NCBI GenBank assembly: GCA_021155965.1
Contig: JAJNBJ010000004.1
Coordinates: 62,001-126,000 of the forward strand
Length of the DNA stretch: 64,000 nt
Source of the DNA: Flavipsychrobacter sp.
GTDB taxonomy: Bacteria; Bacteroidota; Bacteroidia; Chitinophagales; Chitinophagaceae
Direction: 5' to 3'
Positions 52,961 to 61,493 of this stretch are shown here, in pieces. The first letter of the stretch is position 1; every line of letters begins with the position of its first letter. Position numbers and translations under genes: made by a program. Below the pieces are notes generated by a model. The model ran no database searches and was not told the origin of the DNA. It saw only the letters and a list, made by a program, of their open reading frames with translations.

Positions 52961-53362
52961 ATGAATACCAGGATAATATTAGCATCATTGATGATTTTAT
53001 CAGCTACGCCTGCTTTTGCGCAGGATAAGACAGGAAGCGAAACCCAGAACAATAGCATACCCGTTGTTACGGTTGGGACGATCGACGCCCCGGTTACCAG
53101 CAGGGAAAAGGTACTGGCTTATCCGCGTTTATTAGCCCATTCGCTTAGCTGCGAGGTGACAGATTTTGAACTTTCGCTTACGGCAGGTGGTAAAACATGG
53201 GGGCCGGTGCCTGTAAAAGGCACAGCTTTCAGTGTTGAGGTGAAGGATAAAATAAAGGAAACCGAACCGGAGAATGTAAAAATATCAATAACCAATATAC
53301 ACCTGAAGTGCAGCGGCCAGGAAATGACCGCCAACCCCATTAACCTGGAATACAACCATTAA
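52961..53362 (+). CDS. Short secreted GldM C-terminal-domain-like protein
   Basis: 133 residues with signal peptide (MNTRIILASLMILSATPAFAQ). The mature part reads as one Ig-like domain resembling the last domains of GldM/PorM, the T9SS motor shaft: VVTVGTIDAPVTSREKVLAYPRLLAHSL, VTDFELSLTAGG, ITNIHLKCSGQEMTANPI. It has no membrane span, unlike GldM. A free copy of a motor-protein domain could be a decoy or a T9SS assembly partner. Resemblance is by eye and needs a profile search. Confidence 0.6.
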   Translation: MNTRIILASLMILSATPAFAQDKTGSETQNNSIPVVTVGTIDAPVTSREKVLAYPRLLAHSLSCEVTDFELSLTAGGKTWGPVPVKGTAFSVEVKDKIKETEPENVKISITNIHLKCSGQEMTANPINLEYNH

Positions 53363-53366
53363 GAAA

Positions 53367-53867
53367 TTATTGCTTTTCGTCTTTTTTCTCGGGTATTTTC
53401 AGCACACCCTGGCCCATCCTGTATATCTGGTAAGAGAAATCAAGTTCAAGGTTTTCGCTGGTGCCAACAAGCCTCCCCGTTTGTGCGGTTACTGAAACAT
53501 TACCACTAAGCGATGCTTTTGCAATATTTGTGTTGAAAGCCAGTTCATTACTTTTTACGGTGAAAGACATGGGGCTGGAAACGGTGACCTGGTAGGCCAC
53601 GATCTTATCATCATTCCTGTAGTGAATGGCGCTGTCGCAGGCTATCGCATTGTCGCCAACTGTGAATTTTACGTTGCCGTAGTAAACTTCATCATCCTTC
53701 AGCTTCTTTTTTTCACCTTCTTTTTTTACTGCCGGGCGGCTCACGGTCTTATCGGCATGGGCAAGCTTTATTTTGCCATCACCTTTTTTATCGAACGGGC
53801 TTTCATCTTTTTTTTGTGCAATGCATAGGACCGGGAACAGCAATAACAAAGAGAATACAAATCGCAT
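53367..53867 (-). CDS. LptA/OstA-like periplasmic protein
   Basis: 166 residues with signal peptide (MRFVFSLLLLFPVLCIAQ). After a lysine-rich linker (KKEGEKKKLKDDEVYYGNVKFTVGDNAIACDSA) it shows the beta-jellyroll pattern of OstA/LptA-type proteins (KIVAYQVTVSSPMSFTVKSNELAFNTNIAKASLSGNVSVT). By family knowledge these carry lipopolysaccharide across the periplasm. No Lpt genes are adjacent; the assignment is moderate. Confidence 0.6.
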   Translation of the reverse strand: MRFVFSLLLLFPVLCIAQKKDESPFDKKGDGKIKLAHADKTVSRPAVKKEGEKKKLKDDEVYYGNVKFTVGDNAIACDSAIHYRNDDKIVAYQVTVSSPMSFTVKSNELAFNTNIAKASLSGNVSVTAQTGRLVGTSENLELDFSYQIYRMGQGVLKIPEKKDEKQ

Positions 53868-53923
53868 GAAGAAATTTTTTTTAAAGGTAAGCAGTTGGGT
53901 TGGAATTTGGAATTTGTATGATT

Positions 53924-54334
53924 TTAACTTTTATCTATTGACCATTCGCCGGCGCCAATGAATATGAACCCGAAGAAGACAAAACAAAGCTCAATGGAAT
54001 GCGAAGAACTCATAACACTATCGCCCTTGCCTTTAAGGTGCCACATTGCAGCTACAATAAAATTAATGAGCATTAAAACACTCACCAGCCTGAACCATAA
54101 ACCTAAAACGCAGAACAGCCCGCCAATACATTCGGTAACTGCACACATAAAACCCCAGAACACCGGCCAGAAATGAATGTGCAGCACGCTCATATTCTCG
54201 CCAAGGTCGCGCCACTCTGCTGCGCCGCCGGTTAGTTTGGGCAGCCCGTGCATGAACATCATTACACCCAGTCCGGCACGCATGACGAACAGGCCGAAGT
54301 TTTTATAATTGCCTAGTTGCGAGAAAAGCGCCAT
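53924..54334 (-). CDS. DoxX family membrane protein
   Basis: 136 residues with four membrane spans. DoxX signatures: FGLFVMRAGLGVMMFMHGLPKLTGG, WGFMCAVTECIGGLFCVLGLWFRL, VLMLINFIVAAMWHL. DoxX proteins are small quinone-linked membrane proteins of uncertain function, sometimes associated with thiosulfate oxidation or redox stress. No partner gene here. Confidence 0.9.
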   Translation of the reverse strand: MALFSQLGNYKNFGLFVMRAGLGVMMFMHGLPKLTGGAAEWRDLGENMSVLHIHFWPVFWGFMCAVTECIGGLFCVLGLWFRLVSVLMLINFIVAAMWHLKGKGDSVMSSSHSIELCFVFFGFIFIGAGEWSIDKS

Positions 54335-54380
54335 AAGTTTTATTTAAAGTAAAGATAAGCTCTTGAATTGAAATTCGGAA

Positions 54381-55445
54381 TTAGGATAGCGCTTTCGGCT
54401 TCCACCCGAGGTCTGTAAATTTCTTTTTCCTTAGCAGGAAATAATCCCAAACAATACTACGGCCATAAATACCCTCTTCATTACGCCCCTTCGACAAGCT
54501 CAGGACTATGAGTTTTTTATTATCACGCCTGCGCTGTCGCCATTTGCCAAGGTCGCGGTAGAAATGGAAGTGGGCTTTTACTATGGTGAAGGTCTGCTTA
54601 AACTCGCCGGTGAACAGCAAGCGCAATCCTGCAACACCATCTAATATAAACCTGAGCGGGAACAGCCACAGCAGCTTTGAGCCCTTCTCATTCTTAAGTA
54701 GCAGAATGAGATTGTTGCGGAAGTTGTAGTAGAGCTTTTGCGGGCTGCCATAGCTGATAACGCTGCCACCCACATGGTATACGATGGACTTACCTACATA
54801 ACCTATCTTATACCCCGCATTCTTCAAACGCCAGCAAAGGTCCACTTCCTCCATGTGGGCATATAGCTCATTGTCAAGCCCGCCTACTTTGTGGTAGAGG
54901 TCGGCACGCACTACAAGGCAGCCGCCAGATGCCCAGAATACCTCAATATTATCATCATATTGGCCCAGGTCCTTCTCCAGGTCGAAAAAAATGCGCCCCC
55001 TGCAAAACAGGTAGCCGAAGTTATCCATGAAGCCCCCGGCAGCCCCTGCATATTCAAACTTATCACGCTCGCGCCAGTAGCGTATTTTGGGTTGGCAGGC
55101 TGCCAGCATTTCATCGCGTTCCATAGCCTGGTGCAACGGCGGAAACCAGCCCTGTGTCACCTCAAAATCTGCACTGAGCAGTATGTAGTATTTGGCTTTT
55201 ATTTGTTTCAGCGCCTCGTAATAGCCATTGGCAAAGCCATGGTTCACGGCTATCTGGACGGTCTTAACGGTGGGGAAGTTGTCCTGAACATATTTTAAGG
55301 TATCGTCGGTAGATGCGTTGTCAGCAACGATCACATCGTAGCCCGTATGGGCCTCCTCAATGATTTTGGGTAAAAACAGTTCATGCCATTTAGTGCCATT
55401 GTAGCTTAATATGACAACGGCTGTATCCTGATGGCATACGATCAT
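54381..55445 (-). CDS. Glycosyltransferase family 2, carrying an in-frame dispersed repeat
   Basis: 354 residues. GT-A fold with TAVVILSYNGTKW, DVIVADNASTDDTL, FANGYYEALKQIKAKYYILLSADFEV (acidic DxD-like end) and VDLCWRLKNAGYKIGY (the ED/Q-like catalytic region). One or two C-terminal hydrophobic helices follow. The codons near residue 310 read VLSLSKGRNEE, where VLSLSKG is the translation of the 20-mer repeat at 54487-54506. This is a repeat that entered the coding region in frame without a stop. Likely adds a sugar to a polysaccharide or lipid. Confidence 0.88.
   Translation of the reverse strand: MIVCHQDTAVVILSYNGTKWHELFLPKIIEEAHTGYDVIVADNASTDDTLKYVQDNFPTVKTVQIAVNHGFANGYYEALKQIKAKYYILLSADFEVTQGWFPPLHQAMERDEMLAACQPKIRYWRERDKFEYAGAAGGFMDNFGYLFCRGRIFFDLEKDLGQYDDNIEVFWASGGCLVVRADLYHKVGGLDNELYAHMEEVDLCWRLKNAGYKIGYVGKSIVYHVGGSVISYGSPQKLYYNFRNNLILLLKNEKGSKLLWLFPLRFILDGVAGLRLLFTGEFKQTFTIVKAHFHFYRDLGKWRQRRRDNKKLIVLSLSKGRNEEGIYGRSIVWDYFLLRKKKFTDLGWKPKALS
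54487..54506 (+). repeat. Dispersed 20-mer repeat, copy 2, inside a gene
   Basis: CCCCTTCGACAAGCTCAGGA, identical to 9356-9375; translated on the minus strand as VLSLSKG within the glycosyltransferase. Confidence 0.9.
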
Positions 55446-55466
55446 AACAGGAAAGGGTACTGCAGA

Positions 55467-55685
55467 TTATTTATACTTGGGTTCGTATAGCGTATTATCA
55501 GGTACGGCTACATTATCGTTCTTCTGATATTTATGCTCATACAGGTTGTAACAGCCTGCCCAAGCAAAAATGAAAAAGCCAAAGAAGCTTAACAAGAATA
55601 AAAAACGTGATTTTGAGGGCTTATTCAGCTCAATATCATTGGGGTTATCGAGGTCTACACCCGGGCGATTATGTTGCGTACTCAT
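55467..55685 (-). CDS. Small single-span membrane protein
   Basis: 72 residues: a polar N-terminus (MSTQHNRPGVDLDNPNDIELN), one membrane span (FLFLLSFFGFFIFAWAGCYNL) and a short polar tail. No family recognised. It lies directly upstream of the glycosyltransferase on the same strand, 21 bases away, so they may be expressed together. Confidence 0.6.
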   Translation of the reverse strand: MSTQHNRPGVDLDNPNDIELNKPSKSRFLFLLSFFGFFIFAWAGCYNLYEHKYQKNDNVAVPDNTLYEPKYK

Positions 55686-55771
55686 GAATTGTTAAATTTC
55701 CGTTGCAAAAATAATAGTAATTCCCTCAAAATCATAATATTTTTACCATTCCGTAGTTTTAGAGGTCAGTT

Positions 55772-56911
55772 ATGAGGCAGTACCTGAATTGGAAGACATA
55801 TTTGGCTATAGTGGCACTGGTGATAGTGGCCGTTTCGCTGTACTATACCAACCAGCTGGCGGGCAAGCTGGCCATGGAGGAGAAGAAGAAAGTAGAGGAA
55901 GTTGCAGGTGCATTAAAAAAATTAATTAACAGCACAAACCCGCAGGAACAGGCGGTAGCAAGCAATGTTATAGCTCAGAATACCTCCATACCCCTGATAT
56001 TTACCGATGAAAAGGGGCTTATACAAGGTTTTATTAATATAGATACGGTACGTGCACTATCGGGGCAAAAAAATATAGTTGAGGAAAAATTAAATGAGTT
56101 TAAAAAAACGCACCCGCCCATTGTAGCCGACTATGGCACCGGGAAAAATTATGTCTATTATGGAGAATCGGAACTGCTCATCCAGTTGAGATATTTTCCA
56201 TATGTGCAGCTTACCATCATTATCATTTTTCTTATCGTGGTTTTATTTGCCTTGAATGCTGCCAACCGCAGCCTGCAAAACCAGGTATGGGTGGGCCTAT
56301 CGAAAGAGACGGCGCACCAGTTGGGCACACCACTCAGTTCTATGGAAGGGTGGATGGAAATGCTGAAAGAAAGCGATGGGCATAATGAGGCGGTGATAGA
56401 GATGCAGAAAGACCTGGACAGGCTGAAACTGGTGGCAGACCGCTTTAGCAAAGTGGGCAGTGCGCCGCAACTGCAGGAAGAGAACCTGGTGACCCGGCTG
56501 GAAGAGATAGTGAACTATATGCAGAAGCGCGCTCCGCAAAAAGTGATCATCAGCTTGCGGAGCAAAGAGGCCGAAGTACCGGTGAATATGAGTGGGCCAC
56601 TGTTTGACTGGGTGATGGAAAACCTGATACGCAATGCACTGGATGCCATGGCAGGGCATGGTAAAATTGATATTACTGTTACCAATACCCCGCAGCAGGT
56701 GTATGTAGATGTGCAGGACAACGGCAAGGGCATACCCCGCTACCAGGTGAAACGTGTATTTGCACCCGGCTTTACTACCAAGAAACGCGGGTGGGGTTTA
56801 GGATTATCGCTCTCAAGGAGGATAGTAGAGAAGTACCACCACGGATCTATATTCGTGAAGCAGAGCGAGGTAGGGAAGGGGACGACGTTCAGGATAATTC
56901 TCAGGCGATAA
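55772..56911 (+). CDS. Sensor histidine kinase
   Basis: 379 residues. Span 1 at 10-26, an extracytoplasmic loop of about 115 residues, span 2 at 144-163, then a HisKA region with the phospho-acceptor His182 in KETAHQLGTPLSSMEGW. The ATPase domain has N box ENLIRNALDAM, G1 DVQDNGKGIP and G2 GWGLGLSLSRRIVEKYHHGSI, ending GKGTTFRIILRR. No response regulator gene is adjacent, so the partner is encoded elsewhere. The membrane protein at 56920 follows after 8 bases. Confidence 0.93.
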   Translation: MRQYLNWKTYLAIVALVIVAVSLYYTNQLAGKLAMEEKKKVEEVAGALKKLINSTNPQEQAVASNVIAQNTSIPLIFTDEKGLIQGFINIDTVRALSGQKNIVEEKLNEFKKTHPPIVADYGTGKNYVYYGESELLIQLRYFPYVQLTIIIIFLIVVLFALNAANRSLQNQVWVGLSKETAHQLGTPLSSMEGWMEMLKESDGHNEAVIEMQKDLDRLKLVADRFSKVGSAPQLQEENLVTRLEEIVNYMQKRAPQKVIISLRSKEAEVPVNMSGPLFDWVMENLIRNALDAMAGHGKIDITVTNTPQQVYVDVQDNGKGIPRYQVKRVFAPGFTTKKRGWGLGLSLSRRIVEKYHHGSIFVKQSEVGKGTTFRIILRR

Positions 56912-56919
56912 TATACCTT

Positions 56920-57417
56920 ATGAGCACTTACAGAGTACGGACACATGATGGAACTCTTGCCTGGCTTATTTGGTTTGGCCTGCTGGTGGGTGGGGCATTC
57001 GCATTACGAGAGTATAATGTGGAGTACATAACTGGGCCAGACCGTAAGCATAGATTGGTCGCGCTTATAGTGCTGTCTTATGTAGTTGTGTATTTTATTA
57101 CTTCGAAGGTGCAGGAGATATCTATTACAGATGACGGGGTGACGGCAAAGTGGTATAAAGGAAATTTTGGTTTCAGATTGTACTTGAAAACAATAAAATG
57201 GCAGAATATTAAGTGGTGTCGGTGGAGCAAGGGTGTGCGTGTGAAAACAAAAGATGGAGAATTATACACATTATTTTGCCTGGGGAGCATCTGGCAAAAA
57301 AACTATAAAGAGTTCAACAAAGATTTTGAAGAGCATTTTGATATTGCCCATGAAAATAGCCTAGTAGGCAAAAAAGCTCATGAACGCAACTATAGCCCGA
57401 ACGAGCCGTGGCGTTGA
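56920..57417 (+). CDS. Membrane protein with PH-like tail, unknown
   Basis: 165 residues from the ATG at 56920; an in-frame start at 56791 overlaps the kinase gene and is unlikely. Two membrane spans (TLAWLIWFGLLVGGAFAL, then HRLVALIVLSYVVVYFIT), then a cytosolic beta-rich part (ISITDDGVTAKWYKGNFGFRLYL, IKWCRWSKGVRVKTKDG) that resembles bacterial PH-like domains. Placed right after the kinase; possibly co-transcribed. Function unknown. Confidence 0.65.
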   Translation: MSTYRVRTHDGTLAWLIWFGLLVGGAFALREYNVEYITGPDRKHRLVALIVLSYVVVYFITSKVQEISITDDGVTAKWYKGNFGFRLYLKTIKWQNIKWCRWSKGVRVKTKDGELYTLFCLGSIWQKNYKEFNKDFEEHFDIAHENSLVGKKAHERNYSPNEPWR

Positions 57418-57419
57418 TT

Positions 57420-57971
57420 TTATTTGTCACTCTCCTTCAACTGTTTCAGCAATATCACCGCCCTTGCCCATAGTTCAGATTCTTTATCTATAAATTCGGG
57501 CAGTTGTGTGCGTACCTCGGTATTGTCTGTGTCAATCCATTTTATGAGTTTGTTATCATCAAAATAGAACCTGCTTAATTCCATCTTGGTTAGTTTGTCG
57601 TCATACCAAACACTGTCGCCCTTTGCTTTAGCTACTTCCTCGGTATAGGTTATGGGTTTGTTGTACACAAAGTTTTGTTCCACGATGTAGATAAGCATGC
57701 CGTCATCAAAATAGTATTCCGTAAAGGTGCGGCAGGTGTCGGCATAATGTTCTGCAATTACTTTCTTTACTTCATCGTCGCGGTAATAGCCATTTATAGT
57801 GCCACCGCCGGGATGGGTAATATCATCAACGGTTCTTAGTTGATAGTCGCCAAGTTTATCATTTATTTTTTTGTAAGTGGCATTTACATCAGCAACAACA
57901 TCGGCAGGCAGCTTATCCTTGCAGGAGATAAAACAACAGAACAGGAATAAAAATGCTAAGTACTTGACCAT
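57420..57971 (-). CDS. Lipoprotein, unknown
   Basis: 183 residues. A lipoprotein signal ends at Cys17 (MVKYLAFLFLFCCFISC-KDK). The mature part is acidic, with HPGGGTINGYYRDDEVKKVIAEHYADTC, YYFDDGMLIYIVEQNFVYNKP and a helical end. It recalls several short Bacteroidota lipoproteins with repeated strand-turn units. Two bases separate its stop from the convergent gene at 56920. Confidence 0.68.
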   Translation of the reverse strand: MVKYLAFLFLFCCFISCKDKLPADVVADVNATYKKINDKLGDYQLRTVDDITHPGGGTINGYYRDDEVKKVIAEHYADTCRTFTEYYFDDGMLIYIVEQNFVYNKPITYTEEVAKAKGDSVWYDDKLTKMELSRFYFDDNKLIKWIDTDNTEVRTQLPEFIDKESELWARAVILLKQLKESDK

Positions 57972-57980
57972 ATGCGCGCC

Positions 57981-58538
57981 CTAAATTACCTTATTTCTAT
58001 TGTTATTAATCGCCGCATTACTGATAGCAGTTCTTATCTCATTCTGTAACTTTTCAATATTGCGTATGTCCCTTAATATTGTCATTTTGCCGTTCTTAGG
58101 ATGGCTGTTGATCAATATTTTTTTGTCGAGCGGGATCACCGTAACAACTTCGCCCCAGGAAAAGCCTGATTTCCTCGTGCTGCAAACAATATATTCCGGG
58201 CGTTTTTCTACTTTCCAGCTTGTCCGCTCCAGAATAGCTGCAACCAATTTACTGTTTTCGTCTTTCAGGAATGGAGTTTCCACAGCCTTATATGTTCTGT
58301 TCTGTTTTTGTCTTTTTATAACCAACCACATAGCAGAGATGCTTATAAACAAAACCAAGGGCCCCCAAAAAGCGCTGTTGACATCATGTTCATCGTTGTA
58401 TGCCTTGTATATCAGCATGCAGCCACCAATAAGCATAAGCGCTATCGGAACTAGTGAAAAATAAAGTAAAAGGCGATCGCCCGCCCGCAGTTTTATTTTT
58501 CCATTCGCTATTATGTATGCAAGTTCTCCCTGTTTCAT
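57981..58538 (-). CDS. Two-span membrane protein, unknown
   Basis: 185 residues. Two spans (LLLYFSLVPIALMLIGGCMLIY and FWGPLVLFISISAMWLVIK) in the first third; the remainder is soluble with short strands (YIVCSTRKSGFSWGEVVTVIP, KKILINSHPKNG), suggesting a small cytoplasmic beta domain. Encoded 9 bases from the lipoprotein gene on the same strand, and 11 bases from AMP nucleosidase, so the three may form one operon. Confidence 0.6.
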   Translation of the reverse strand: MKQGELAYIIANGKIKLRAGDRLLLYFSLVPIALMLIGGCMLIYKAYNDEHDVNSAFWGPLVLFISISAMWLVIKRQKQNRTYKAVETPFLKDENSKLVAAILERTSWKVEKRPEYIVCSTRKSGFSWGEVVTVIPLDKKILINSHPKNGKMTILRDIRNIEKLQNEIRTAISNAAINNNRNKVI

Positions 58539-58549
58539 CTGAAAGATGC

Positions 58550-59320
58550 TTAAAACTTAAGGTGTTTAACAGTCAGTCCCTCATTAATGAGCTGTTTCAG
58601 CGAATCAATGCCAATGCGCAGGTGGGTATCCACGTAATTCTGCGTAACGATGGCATCGCTTACAGTGGTCTTAACACCATCGGGCACCATGGGTTGGTCT
58701 GATACCAGTAAAAGTGCGCCGGTAGGTATCTCGTTATAAAAAGCAGTAGTGAAAATGGTGGCGGTTTCCATGTCTATTGCCATTGCGCGTATCTTACGGA
58801 GGTATTCTTTAAACTCCTCATCATGCTCCCATACCCGGCGGTTGGTGGTGTATACCGTGCCAGTCCAGTAGTCCAGCGAATAATCACGTATGGTGGTGGA
58901 TATGGCTTTTTGCAAAGCGAAAGCAGGCAGCGCAGGCACTTCGGGGGGGAAGTAGTCGTTGCTGGTGCCATCGCCTCGTATAGCTGCTATGGGGAGTATA
59001 AGGTCGCCTACTTTGTTCTTTTTCTTCAGCCCCCCGCACTTGCCCAGGAATAATGCTGCTTTTGGTGAGATGGCAGACAGCAAGTCCATCATAGTGGCGG
59101 CAGTGGGGCTGCCCATGCCAAAGTTGATGATAGAAATGTTATCGGCAGTGGCACATTGCATGGGTTTGTCTAGCCCGGCAACCGGCACTTGGTGTATATC
59201 GGCAAACCGGGTAACATAACTGATGAAATTGCACAGGAGTATGTATTGGCCAAAATCCTTCAGTTCCTGTCCCGTATACCTGGGCAGCCAGTTCTCAACT
59301 ATTTCCTGCTTGGTTTTCAC
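58550..59320 (-). CDS. amn: AMP nucleosidase
   Basis: 256 residues, the short Bacteroidota form without the N-terminal regulatory domain of E. coli Amn. Splits AMP into adenine and ribose 5-phosphate. Phosphorylase-fold motifs: INFGMGSPTAATMMDLL, LFLGKCGGLKKKNKVGDLILP, and AIDMETATIFTTAFYNEIPTGALLLVSDQP, with the Asp in SDQP positioned as the general acid. Adenine deaminase (49276) could act on the adenine it releases, although the genes are 8 kb apart. Confidence 0.88.
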   Translation of the reverse strand: MKTKQEIVENWLPRYTGQELKDFGQYILLCNFISYVTRFADIHQVPVAGLDKPMQCATADNISIINFGMGSPTAATMMDLLSAISPKAALFLGKCGGLKKKNKVGDLILPIAAIRGDGTSNDYFPPEVPALPAFALQKAISTTIRDYSLDYWTGTVYTTNRRVWEHDEEFKEYLRKIRAMAIDMETATIFTTAFYNEIPTGALLLVSDQPMVPDGVKTTVSDAIVTQNYVDTHLRIGIDSLKQLINEGLTVKHLKF

Positions 59321-59356
59321 GTACTAAAGGTAAGGAAATCGATGTCATTGTTTTAT

Positions 59357-59364
59357 TACTTTTG
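59357..59364 (+). promoter_or_regulatory. Putative -7 element (TACTTTTG)
   Basis: Matches TAnnTTTG two bases before the ATG at 59367 and eight before a second ATG at 59373, so the transcript may be leaderless and start at 59373. Confidence 0.5.
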
Positions 59365-59366
59365 AA

Positions 59367-59816
59367 ATGAAAATGATCACCGTCGATTTTTCCAATTGCG
59401 TTTTAAGGCTCCGCAAGCAGCAAGACAAGACAACCGTCTTTGACCCTGTGCGCAAAAAATGGCTGATACTGACGCCGGAGGAACATGTGCGGCAGTATAT
59501 ACTTGCCTACCTGATCAATGTACTGAATTACCCCGCAGCGCTGATAGCTGTGGAGAAAAACATTAAAGTGGGCAATATGAACAAGCGGTTTGATATTGTT
59601 GTGTATAACCGCAACCATACCCCATGGATGCTTGTGGAGTGCAAGGCACCTGAGATAGTGATCTCTGAAGCCACACTACAGCAATTGCTCAATTACCAGC
59701 GAACGGTGCAATGCAGTTACTGGCTGCTGACCAATGGCCACCAGGTATTTTGTGCTGATGCCTGCAATGTGCAGGATATAAAATGGCTGTTATCACTTCC
59801 CGCCTATGAGAGTTGA
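59367..59816 (+). CDS. Stand-alone HsdR N-terminal (type I restriction) nuclease-like domain
   Basis: 149 residues (or 147 from the ATG at 59373). Matches the HSDR_N_2 family: EEHVRQYILAYLINVLNYP, VGNMNKRFDIVVYNRNHTPWMLVECKAPEI, with the nuclease triad D-(x)n-ExK (DIVVY, ECKAP) intact. No helicase, methylase or specificity subunit is nearby, so this is the common orphan form found in Bacteroidota, not a complete restriction system. It overlaps the convergent S41 protease gene by 24 bases. Confidence 0.88.
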   Translation: MKMITVDFSNCVLRLRKQQDKTTVFDPVRKKWLILTPEEHVRQYILAYLINVLNYPAALIAVEKNIKVGNMNKRFDIVVYNRNHTPWMLVECKAPEIVISEATLQQLLNYQRTVQCSYWLLTNGHQVFCADACNVQDIKWLLSLPAYES

Positions 59817-61409
59817 GTAGCGGTCGCTGGTGAATGAGGCGAGTGCCCTGTTCACGGCATCATCCTTTTTAAGACTGATGGAATAGTAGCCGTTATCGTG
59901 GAACAGGAAGCGAGCCAACTGTGCTTTTATCTGTGTGCTGAAATAGTCTTTGCTGAAAGGTTTTGCCAATTCTTTTTCTACGTTGTTGCGCGAGTCAGGG
60001 CTATACATGGCTATGTAGTTGCTGGCCACTTTTTCCTGCTCATTGAACGATGCGCTGAAATCGGAGATGCTCTTATATTTGAGGTTCGCTTTGTTGTGGA
60101 TGAAGTAATCCCATATAGCCGTTTTCAGTTCTTCGCTGTATATAAGGCCAAGCAGCGAACCTGATATTAAAGAGGTATCGTAGGGTACGTAAATATCCGG
60201 CTTAATGCCGCCACCTCCATATACCAGGCGGTTTTTGTAGGTGTGGTATGCTTTGGGGTCATCAGGCTGTGTAGTGTCTTCGGTTGTTAATGAGCCATTC
60301 TCGAAACGTTTTTCATATTCCGCTTCGTAGGCTTCCCTGCCATTGGCAAAGGAGCGCTGTATGCAGCGGCCCGATGGGGTATAATATTTTGCCACAGTAA
60401 GGCGCAAAGCGCCGCCATTGGGTAGGTCGTATTGCTCTTGCACAAGGCCCTTGCCGAATGTGCGCCTGCCAATGACAACACCCCTGTCCCAGTCCTGTAT
60501 AGCGCCTGCCAGTATCTCGCTGGCCGATGCGGAGCCTTCATCTACCAGTATGGCAAGCTTGCCTTTTTCGAACAGGCCTTTTTCGCCGGCGCGGTACTCT
60601 GTTTTTGGTGAACGGGTACCCTTGGTATACACTATAAGTTTGTTGCTGTCCAGCAGGTCATCAGCTATCGCTGTCGCTGCATCAATATAACCGCCGGGGT
60701 TATCGCGCAGGTCTATAACCAGTTGTATGGCGCCCGATGATTTTAGTTTCTTCAGCGCTGTAGAGAACTCTTGATAAGTTGTGGCGCTGAAGCGGTTTAT
60801 TTTGATATAGCCTGTTATCGCATCCAGCATCAGGCTGGCCTCTATGCTGTGAATGGGGATAATATCGCGGGTGAGGGCAATTTGCTTCAGGTTGCCCCCC
60901 TCACGTTTCACAGTAACGGTTACACTGCTGTTTTGTTTTCCTTTCAGTAAGTGAATTATCCGGTCTGAGCTGGTATTGGTGCCGGCTACCAGGCTGTCGC
61001 CTACTTTTATCAGTTGGTCGCCCACAACAATTCCGGCTTTGCCTGCGGGGCCGTTTTCCACAACAGATATCACTTCTATTGTATCGCGCAGTATGGAAAA
61101 TTCAACACCAATGCCCGAAAAGCCCCCCTCAAGGTCGTCATTTACCCCCTGCAGGTCATCCGGTGGTATATAAACCGTATGCGGATCGAGTGATTTGAGT
61201 ATACCTTCGGCAGCATTGTTATACAGGCTGGCGCTGTTTACCGTGTCCACGTATTTTGCGTTAACCAGGTCCACTATCCGTTCCAAAGCTTCATTGCGCC
61301 GCAGGAGAGTATCGCGCATACGAAAACCCAATACCATCCCCACGATCATAACAATAGGTAACAGGAATAATAATAAGACATTCAACCTGCCTCTTCCGGA
61401 TGAGTTCAT
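59793..61409 (-). CDS. S41 family C-terminal processing peptidase
   Basis: 538 residues from the ATG at 61409; a possible TTG start 21 bases upstream overlaps a -7 element. One N-terminal span (VLLLFLLPIVMIVGMVLGFRM), a PDZ domain (GIGVEFSILRDTIEVISVVENGPAGKAGI), then the S41 catalytic core (DLRDNPGGYIDAA, VDEGSASASEILAGAIQDWDRGVVIGRRTFGKGLVQ), where Ser in GSASASE and the following Lys of FGKG form the dyad. Periplasmic protease trimming proteins at their C-termini. Length and order match Bacteroidota CtpA. Confidence 0.94.
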   Translation of the reverse strand: MNSSGRGRLNVLLLFLLPIVMIVGMVLGFRMRDTLLRRNEALERIVDLVNAKYVDTVNSASLYNNAAEGILKSLDPHTVYIPPDDLQGVNDDLEGGFSGIGVEFSILRDTIEVISVVENGPAGKAGIVVGDQLIKVGDSLVAGTNTSSDRIIHLLKGKQNSSVTVTVKREGGNLKQIALTRDIIPIHSIEASLMLDAITGYIKINRFSATTYQEFSTALKKLKSSGAIQLVIDLRDNPGGYIDAATAIADDLLDSNKLIVYTKGTRSPKTEYRAGEKGLFEKGKLAILVDEGSASASEILAGAIQDWDRGVVIGRRTFGKGLVQEQYDLPNGGALRLTVAKYYTPSGRCIQRSFANGREAYEAEYEKRFENGSLTTEDTTQPDDPKAYHTYKNRLVYGGGGIKPDIYVPYDTSLISGSLLGLIYSEELKTAIWDYFIHNKANLKYKSISDFSASFNEQEKVASNYIAMYSPDSRNNVEKELAKPFSKDYFSTQIKAQLARFLFHDNGYYSISLKKDDAVNRALASFTSDRYSTLIGGK

Positions 61410-61427
61410 TTGCTTCAGAAATGCATA

Positions 61428-61435
61428 CAAAGGTA
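61428..61435 (-). promoter_or_regulatory. Putative -7 element (TACCTTTG, minus strand)
   Basis: Matches TAnnTTTG, with TTTG 17 bases further up; the spacer is two bases short of the consensus. Fits the ATG at 61409. Confidence 0.45.
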
Positions 61436-61493
61436 GGCAATAGCGGCATTGCCAAATTATAAATTTATGTTGTTTTGAAAGAAGAGATAACGG

